64,000 nucleotides of DNA, from positions 212,559,488-212,623,487 of the forward strand of contig OY720675.1 in the NCBI GenBank assembly GCA_963170755.1, written 5' to 3'. Position 1 is the stretch's first letter. The number at the start of each line of letters is the position of its first letter. Origin of the DNA: Amphimallon solstitiale. Its lineage: Eukaryota > Arthropoda > Insecta > Coleoptera > Scarabaeidae. Below the pieces are notes generated by a model. The model was not told where the DNA came from, searched no databases, and was given only the letters and a program-made list of their open reading frames with translations. This document shows positions 55,876 to 64,000 of the stretch, in pieces. The position numbers and the translations under genes were made by a program.

Positions 55876-56585
55876 AAAATGAAATGAAAAATAATGAAAA
55901 TTCTTAACCTTACAATAATTAACAGCAAATGATAGTATTGTAGGTATTAAATAAAAAATAAATTATATATGAACATAAGAAGTGTGTAATTAACGATACT
56001 AAGAATAAAATACAATATATATATATTAGACATATAAGCAGGTAATGACCCACCAATAGCGGATGTAGACTTACCCCTCTCGGCTTCACTTTTGGTCGAC
56101 AATGTTCATGCTCTCTCCTTCTTTTCTATCCTCCTTGCTCTATACCATACGTATTTTGTAAATGCAACTGCTCACTGTATACAGGGTTCCAAACGTTGGG
56201 ATCTCATTAAGGGTACATATAATAACAGTAATATGTGTATCACTTTTTAAGCTCAACATCCCTTCAATTTTAACTTGAGGTTGTTCTAAACAAGACTTCT
56301 TCAATTTAAAATGGAAGGATGCATCACTGAACAATAAATAAGGATATAATTGGTTTTATTATAATGTCCATATTATTAACTTCACTAGCATTAATAAACC
56401 CTTATTGTAATTTTATTTTGATGACCAGCGGTTAATTGAAGCGTGCATATCTTCGAAATTTCAATGTATCAACGACACCCACAATAATTCTTTTCGACAA
56501 GGACGATCATTAATAAACCACATCAGTAAAGAAAGACCCGGTACGGCGCACGCAAGTGAAAATATGCATCGTTTATTCCAGAGTG
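55876..56585. other. Unassigned AT-rich DNA
   Basis: No gene or repeat recognised. Confidence 0.4.
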
Positions 56586-57040
56586 TGCAGAATGGTTGAG
56601 AAACATCAACAAAAAGACACTCAGCTCAACTCGGACAATCGTGGAGATCCCTTAAGAGAATTTTAGCCACATTGTACATGTTCCCATATAAGGTACAGCT
56701 TGTGCAAGAATTCAAGCCCATAGACCACTCGCAACGGATGGATTATAACATTTCGTTGCTTGAAGTACAGGATCAGAATCCCGATTTCATCCGCAACTTT
56801 ATAATGAACGATAAAGCTTATATTCAATGGTTGTGTTAACAAGAAAAACTGCAGAATATGGGCAACGGACAATCCAAGAGCGTATTAGCGACAATTGCCC
56901 TCACTCAAGTGTACTGTTTCGTCCGAAAGGATCTTTGGTCAATATTTTTTCGAAAATAAAGCCGGTGATGCAGTTACCATCAATGCTGCTCAATATTGGG
57001 CAATGCTGGAAAACTTGCAGGTAGCTAACGACCATCCCCC
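56586..57040 (+). pseudogene. Decayed DDE_3-type transposase fragment
   Basis: Reading across frames gives SWRSLKRILATLYMFPYKVQL, then QEFKPIDHSQRMDYN, NFIMNDKAYIQWL (the region of the first catalytic Asp), then NKKNCRIWATDNPR and FFENKAGDAVTINAAQYWAML in other frames. The order matches insect Tc1/mariner-type transposases of the class seen at 34.4 kb. Stops and frameshifts are frequent; no inverted ends were found. Confidence 0.65.
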
Positions 57041-59060
57041 AACTGAAAACCTATGTTCGCAGTGAAGTGCGTACAATAACACCTGAATCTTTCCCAAAAA
57101 TCTGTAAAATTTGTAGGAAAGAGTACGAACGTGTCAAGCAGAAAAAGGCCACTCTTTGAGAGATATAATCTTGCAAACCTAGTTCAATAAAATTCCTCTT
57201 TTGTACACTGTTAATTACGTTATGTATTTATTAAAAATAATAAATTCATTTATTGATACACTCAGTTTATAATGATTATACATATATATGATATGAAACA
57301 TCAAAGGGAGACACGACAGACTATGTCTGTTATTAATACACCCCCAAAAGTAAAGAACAAAGAAAGAATATTACTTCTTGTTCTTGCGTTGAATAAGTAA
57401 ACTGATTTTCAGCTAATATAGTGAGACAGCACAAGTCCTGATGATGCCCTTTTTATCATTATTAAATAATAACTTTAATTAACGGACAATACTCAAGATA
57501 TGAAGTAAACGTAAAAGTTGTAATTTATTTGTCATCAGTAAACTATACAGTAGTATACGAAAGATATAACTACAACTTTACTAATATCTCGTTTTCCGTA
57601 TAGCATTGTGAATTATTAAGAATCCTTTTAAATGATTTAAAAGAGCCCTCAGCGCAAAACCAGATCTTGGATATGTTCTTTTTCAAAAGCGTTTCAGAAA
57701 TGCACCAGCGTAGAAGCTACGAAGTGTTTTTCAGATATTGAGAATTATATTCGCTTTGGAGGTTTTTCCTTTTTAATGAAGCGCTCCTGCTTTCTAAAGT
57801 ACACTAAAGAAAAATGAAACTAGATTTGGTAAATTCGAACTCGAAATACATCCTCAGTAATACATTCTAACGAGAAAAGGATAATGAGTCCCCATCCTTT
57901 ACTGAAGCTTCCTAGCAACATCGTAACATCATTAGAGAATGCATTATACAAGAGGGAATCCGCTATACAATAAACAAGGTTTTGAAATTTTTGAACATGA
58001 TTTCTGCTTGTACACAGAAGGAATTAAATCTAAACACGTTATCATTTGCATCGCAGTCCAGTAAACTCAACCAAATAACAGAGAGGTTACAGGAATATTT
58101 CGATCTTTTTTCTTGATATAATCAGTCATTTATTTTTACTTTATGCATTTGTGTGGCTGATATTCCCTGTTCGCTGTAGTAATTATTCGGAAGCCAGCAG
58201 TGAATAAATAACAGTAACTGCAAATTTTTAAATTTGTAAGCATGAAAATTGCACTACTCGGGTTAAAATATGAAACTAGTCAGATTCTTCATAATTTTTG
58301 TACGTTTTCAAAGAAAGAAAGGTTTTGAAGTTATACAGGCTGTGTATAAAATGCCGCAAAAACTATATACAGCGACATTCGTCGTTCGTTTCTGAATAAA
58401 AAGTCTTTATGTTAAAATGTAGTACAATACTTCGTATGAGTTCAGCAACCATTTGAAAGAAACATACATTGTAGCCGCATACTATTGTAATTGTAGATAC
58501 CGCAACAATTTCTGTATTTCGACCATTGAAAACACTTTACTAGTTATTAATAATATCAGATGGGTAAATCTTATGTTTTAAATTCTATACATTACTGGAG
58601 GTATGATTAGCTCTTCAAATTATTTATTGTCAGAATAATATATATTAACATACCGTGCCTTCAAATACTATCCGCATTGGAGTAGGCTGTTTTTGAAGTT
58701 TTTAAGTAATCAATGTTGGTGTACATGCTAAACTTTCTGAATACTTCAAATTCTGACAGCTGTCATACTTAAATTCATATTACAGACGCATACATGACAT
58801 AACCAATAAAAAAAAGCATGGCCGTCTCTAACGCGGAAAGTATTTCAAGGCATGGTATTGTAGAACGTTCAGATACAACAGGATTAGTTCTTTGTTTGGG
58901 TGTTTATCTGATAGTAAATCAGTGATACTATTACCTACGTAATTGTTGGAATTGAAAAACATCTGTATCATTGTTGCAATCTACTAGGTATCGTCAGTAC
59001 TACTTTGTTCGAGTTTGTCTGGTGTAATTTTCAATACTGCCACGTATGAGAAGGCGTTAT
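57041..59060. other. Unassigned AT-rich DNA
   Basis: No gene or repeat recognised. Confidence 0.4.
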
Positions 59061-59072
59061 ATTTCTTCTTAA

Positions 59073-59530
59073 TTAAATCCCAAACAAAAAATTTAAAAGA
59101 TTGAGATTGGGAGATTTCGCAGGCCATAAGAAAGGACAGTTGCGACCAATACGTCTGTTTGGGAAGTGCTTATCCAACCATTCTCTTACATTACGACTAT
59201 AGTTTGCAGGCGCTCCATTGTACATGTAAATCATGTTATGGTGTATGTATTTGCAATGACGTCTCGGCAATAACTTATTCCAATGCATTGAAATACCCAT
59301 GGACATCAAGACGATTTGGTAGGTAAATTGGCCCAACAACCCGGAGATTTATCATGCCCTCCCAAACGTTAATGGAAAACTTTCTTTGGCGGCAATATTC
59401 TCGAAATTCATGTCGATTTTCATCCGCCCAATGGTAAAAATTATGGATGGGTATTAAATACATCATCCCTGGCAAATATGCTTTCATCACTCAAAATAAT
59501 ACGTCTTAAAAAGTTGTCATCCTCTTTGTT
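59073..59530 (-). pseudogene. Decayed Tc1/mariner-type transposase fragment with lost catalytic acids
   Basis: Minus strand, two frames: HNFYHWADENRHEFREYCRQ, FSINVWEGMINLRVVGPIYLPNRLD, then YMYNGAPANYSRNVREWLDKHFPNRRIGR and WPAKSPNLNLLNF. The expected HDGAPAH has become YNGAPAN and SPDLN has become SPNLN, so the second and third catalytic Asp are lost. Related to the DUF4817-linked transposase at 34.9-36.0 kb but not a close copy. Confidence 0.8.
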
Positions 59531-62500
59531 ACACCTTGTTTTTCTTTCACTCTATATGTCGTTTCCTTTTAGTTGAACACATTAATAATTTTCGAATTTT
59601 TAATTCATTTAATTTTGGAGCGAGCTGTATATTGCCTCGTAATTTAATTTTAATTTTATTTTTTACGCAATCTAAATTGGTTTGGTCTCCTTCGATTTGG
59701 AATATTGTTGTGTAACTCTACATTTCTTTTATCTTGAAACCCATTTTTAATATCCGTGCTGCCATCTGTTGGTGAACGGATTAGTCCGTGTTGATGGAGA
59801 TCTATGCGATGCCGTCGGAAGTATTACCAATGTAGTTTTGTATTTTATAATTTTTGCAGTTAATTATTTCATGTTTTATTTATTAATCACCCTCTATTTG
59901 TTTCTTTCCCCTCATCCTTTTAATTATTTGTTGTTTAACGAATAATTGTGTCTGCCTTAACGATCGAATAGCACTCTTTGCGTGGAACATTCTGATTGGT
60001 TGTTTCAAGCGAGAGGACAGCTAAATCATTTTCCTCTTAAAAGGGGTAAGACATTTTCATTTTGATCGTTGAGCTATAAGCAGCTTGTTACCTGTCTGAA
60101 GTACCCTCTGCACAAATTTTGTGATTTAATTAAGTACCGTTAACGTTGAATTACGCTAATTTGAGAGCGGATTATTCAAGCAGAAGTAAGATCCTTTTCG
60201 TTTATTTTCAACTTTGTTGGATATCTCTCTAGATAGACAGATTAATGGCTGGTGAGTTTAGTATTTCCGTTTTTAAAAATATTCATTAATGCTTTTCGTG
60301 TCGTTTCCGTCCGTCTTTATTAGCTTCTACCCTTGAACGATACATGCCTTTTTTTTGTCGACCCGAATACCGCCATCTTAACAAATGATTTATCTTGGAT
60401 GGAAATTTGGAATTATAAGAACAGTTTCTACAGCCCTATGGTGAACGGAAGTTAGCCGACTCTACCGACGGCTTATGTGACTGCTTTGAGGCAATAACCA
60501 TCACTTAGAATCTCCAACCGAGGAACTTTACTTTACAATCAGGTTTTTCTTTTGTGTTATTTTTTTTTATTCCGACCCTCGGAAGAGTCGTATTTCATTA
60601 GAACAATTAAATATCGATTAGGATTATACAAGTTCATTTTATTAAAAATGAAATTAAGAGCATTGCTCAGTTTTTTTTTATTAATCTATGCCCAATAGTG
60701 TCAGTTATCGGAGGCTCAAGCTGTACCCAGGCTTTTATAATTGTAACCCTTGGTTTAATTAAGCGTTGAAGCGATATACTAATTTTGTTGCGTAATTTTC
60801 GACCTTGCAAATGTTTAATTTTAAATTTCTTAACAAATTTAAGCATATACCAGCCAAGGAAAAGTTTTGAGGTTAACGTTTTGCATAATTACCAAAGTGA
60901 ATTCTTTTATTTTGTGCCTTCAGCGAATCTGTTAATTTTTGCGTTAATTTTCATGATTTACAGTAGTTGTTATGTACGTTGCATCTGATAATTAATTGTG
61001 TTTAATTAAGATACATATCCATCTACAGCGTGCGAATGCTGTAGAGGCATCTTGTGTAACTACTTGTAAGGTAAGATCTTACTATCTCCATTTGATGTTT
61101 TTTTTTTTATAATGATACATTTGATTGCTGCTGTAAATTTAATCTAGTTTGTGAACATACATATCTCTTAATTTTCATTTCCTTTTAAAAGCTCATTGGT
61201 AATTATATGCCTCAATTCACACTTAGTTGCATTCTAGCAACCTTGACAATTTAAATTTCATTTTAAGTAATGGTTTGTGTTCATGTAAATACATTTGTTG
61301 AAGGTATATATACAGGGTGATTCACCCATATGATTAATTATACCTATCTTTTATAACGCTGTACTGGGTAAATTATAATTTCATTACACCCTTTATGTGT
61401 AGATATAGTATTCCCTCTGTATTGGTACAACTTATACTTTTTATGGTAATTCTGATTATATTTAATAAACTTGTTATTTGTTGATTTTTATGTGTATGAA
61501 TGACTTGCTACACCTAGTGCACCCAAAAATTATTTCTGCTGTCGGGATAAGTAACATTTGGAGTGATCCTGATTAAAAATTAGACAGCTGGCGCCTAGGC
61601 ATCCACTTCAGTAATCTGACTGACCTATGTCCCATAAAACCGAGAGCTAGAGGCACAGGATCCACCCTATAATTTCCAACGCGCCCTAGGGAAGTAAGGT
61701 AAGGCAGGTTGAAGGTGACACACAATAAATTTAGGAAACTTTCATAAATTTAATTGGACGAGGCTACAGGTGGGGAATTCCGACAATCGGGCACATCTCT
61801 AATTTTCGACGGATGAAATTATTCTAGTTGCCGTTAGCGCCATTTGTGCCTTCCTTTCTGCCAGGATAATCCTTGAATTCTAAATCACTAAAAGTCAACT
61901 TCAAGAACTCCGTGAAAACAAACGAAGCATGATACGACATTTTGACATTAAGAATTTTTATTCACAACTGAACGAAGAATGTCGCTGCGTGTAGCTTTTG
62001 CGACAATTTATACACACGTTGTATACAAAAATAGCATAGTATGAAACCAACTTCATAATCACTACCTTTAAAAGCCCTTCACTAACAATTTTAAAATATT
62101 AGAGAAAGAAATCGTAAAAATGTGTTAGAAACATATAGTAATATCGGAGTAATACTGACACACAAAACAATATATAATAACATTATTTATCTTAATATCA
62201 AAAAATATATGAGGAACAAATATTGTAAAAATACGTTTAAATTGTTTAGGCTAGCCTACAAATATAAAAAAACTTTCTTGTACATGATAAATATTTAAAT
62301 GACAAATTAAGTAATTTTCAATTGTATCTGTAGATACCTCTAACAAAAGTCTGTATTATCAAAATCTGTCCCTTATAATTTAAAATACCAGCTGTATTTG
62401 CGGAATTTGTGCATGAAGTAGGGGTATTTACTTTTATCAAATTTTTTTTGCGAATATCATGCAAGTTATGTTCTCTAAACAGACATATTAAGAATATAAG

Positions 62501-62690
62501 AGTATTTTGAGCTTGAATTTGAATACTTTTTTTTATAAAAAAAGTATTTAGAGTTAAATTTTGTGTAATTTTCGTATCCAAAAATATTCAAAAATTTTTT
62601 ACTCACAGGTTTATTAAGAAGATAGGAGTATTTGAATTTTATATCGGAACAGCTTTTAAATAAAAAAATTCACAACACACATACGTATAA
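59531..62690. other. Unassigned stretch, partly less AT-rich near 59.75-60.6 kb
   Basis: No gene supported. A TACAGGGTGATTCACCCATA sequence at 61312-61331 resembles a transposon end without a partner. The segment 61560-61720 has mixed composition unlike its surroundings and may be a repeat, but I could not match it within the window. Confidence 0.4.
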
Positions 62691-62749
62691 GGAAGTCGAG
62701 TTGTGCCTATACTTCACCTTCTTCTTAGTAAACCTGGGCGTAAAGGTAT

Positions 62750-63434
62750 TATTCCGGTCAAAATTTTAAATTCTTTTATACAGATTTTACTCCAAAACAA
62801 AAGCTAACTTTATATTCTTAAAAAATCTGTAGAGAATTCATAATTTGCAACATATTTGCAAGAAACTGCTTTTAGATAAAATGTTGTTGAAAGTACTATT
62901 TTCGATCCGAATTTTAAAATTTTCTTTATACAAAAGTTATTAAAATCAAGCCTTAATTAATTTCATACTCTCAATATATAAATTGAAAACAAGACGAGAT
63001 ATTAATTAAAGAAAACTATTTTTCGATAAAAGTAAAAGACCTACTTGCGATACGAATTTCGAAAAACTCTTTTATAATATTTTTCTCAAATTTACTTTTG
63101 AGTACGTTTGAATCGTTTAGATATTTGTTTAAACTCAACAGTTAACAACATAATGGTAAAACTTGATTTTTTTACTGTAGTTTACTGCTACTTCCGGTCT
63201 ACAGATTTGACGGAAAATCTAACTAGATCTCAAAAAGAAGATTATATTATATTGTCCATTTAACGTTCGATATTGATAGCTTCTGCCGTTTGACCACTAC
63301 CGTGGTCACACACAGACACATTAATATTTTTAGAAAAACTCCATTTTGGTATCAGGGGTTTCAAAACGTGGGCACCAGCAAAAATATCGATATGGAAAAT
63401 GTTGATACTTATAAGACGTATAAGAAAGTAAAAG
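62750..63434. mobile_element. Second copy of the MITE-like element
   Basis: Shares with 55255-55875 the order ATTTGCAAnnAA, GATCCGAATTTT, CGATAAAAGTAAAAGACCTA, CTACTTCCGGTCT, CGTGGTCACA, TTTTGGTATCAGGGG and the end ACGTATAAGAAAGTAAA. Strongly diverged. A separate end, ACGTATAAGGAAGTCG, lies at about 62682-62697. Confidence 0.65.
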
Positions 63435-64000
63435 CATAACATTTTCAGTTGACTAAATTGGTTGATGTTGAATTCCAGCATATTTTCATAATTTTGGCGA
63501 GACTGAGGCTCTTGCGCGCCCTTCGAAGCACGGTAGCAGCTCATAGAACTGCTTGTGAATAAAATTCGCTGCAAAACTGCTGCAGAACAATATTATATAT
63601 AAATATATGTGAGTGCGAAAATTTATACAAATATCTATATGTATACATTCGTAGTATTGAAAATTGGAAATCTTTCAAATACATATATTTCTTGAACCTT
63701 CTGTAAGTTTCATTTTTAATTTTAAGGTAAATTAAAATATGTTTTATTTTCTGTCTAATGTAGTGTAACATAAAGGTCACTTTTTGTTATAATATAAATA
63801 TAAACTGCCATATTCCTGCATTTTGTTTTGGAAACAATATAGACATAATTAAATGGATAAAAGGGGAACGAAAGAAATATTTATTTTGTGTAAGATCCCG
63901 AATGCCAAAGGAAACTCAAAATGTATTCATCAATTTCAATGGTCTTCTATTTCTCTATCCTACAATTTATTATCGAATGAACCCTGTATGTCACAATTAG
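63435..64000. other. Unassigned AT-rich DNA
   Basis: No gene or repeat recognised. Confidence 0.4.

Noticed and set aside
1..64000. CRISPR arrays, tRNA, rRNA or bacterial operon features
   Set aside because: None seen; the only regular repeats are microsatellites, the 11-bp minisatellite and transposon-derived repeats.

Overview
The window looks like AT-rich arthropod (most likely insect) nuclear DNA. There are no bacterial operons, and I saw no rRNA, tRNA or CRISPR. Short GT-AG introns are visible, and most of the length is mobile DNA: Tc1/mariner-type, MULE, piggyBac, LINE, MITE and hammerhead-ribozyme elements.

Bases 1 to about 16.3 kb carry most of a Polinton/Maverick virus-like element (adintovirus-like). 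From the left edge, on the plus strand: the C-terminal end of an adenain-type cysteine protease, a putative minor capsid/penton-like protein, a 56-residue basic protein, a putative double jelly-roll major capsid protein, and two accessory genes. A G/C-rich noncoding stretch (3.5-4.7 kb) leads to a TATA promoter and a Ser/Pro-rich nuclear-type protein whose first ATG appears to sit alone in a separate exon. Next come a duplicated PPPY-containing exon, an A32-like packaging ATPase, a DUF8207-type protein, a frameshifted gene, and a chromodomain integrase. A protein-primed DNA polymerase B lies on the minus strand, convergent with the integrase and split by a 59-base intron. Protease, capsid and ATPase would build the particle, polymerase would copy the genome, and integrase would insert it. 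The left end of the element lies outside the window, and I could not place the right terminal repeat. The region right of the polymerase holds an acidic ORF, an 11-bp minisatellite and a hairpin.

From 17 kb on there is no convincing host gene. The region holds: a LINE 3' end and hammerhead motifs (17.3-18.3 kb); a MULE transposase relic between diverged direct repeats, one split by a foldback insert (19.5-23.3 kb); a 3,237-bp tandem duplication with no difference seen (24.4-30.9 kb); a Tc1/mariner-type element with long TIRs (34.4-36.4 kb); a LINE relic (37.6-39.2 kb); a piggyBac relic (about 41.2-41.9 kb); a MITE pair; a second LINE 3' end (43.9-44.7 kb); and another TIR transposon with one frameshift (44.95-46.74 kb).

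At 51.9-55.9 kb a MITE-like element is split by three insertions, each next to a (TA)n tract: a 291-bp-period hammerhead-ribozyme (retrozyme-like) array in head-to-head arrangement, a mariner, and a hammerhead-bearing foldback. The rest (56-64 kb) holds two decayed transposases, another copy of the MITE-like element and unassigned AT-rich DNA.
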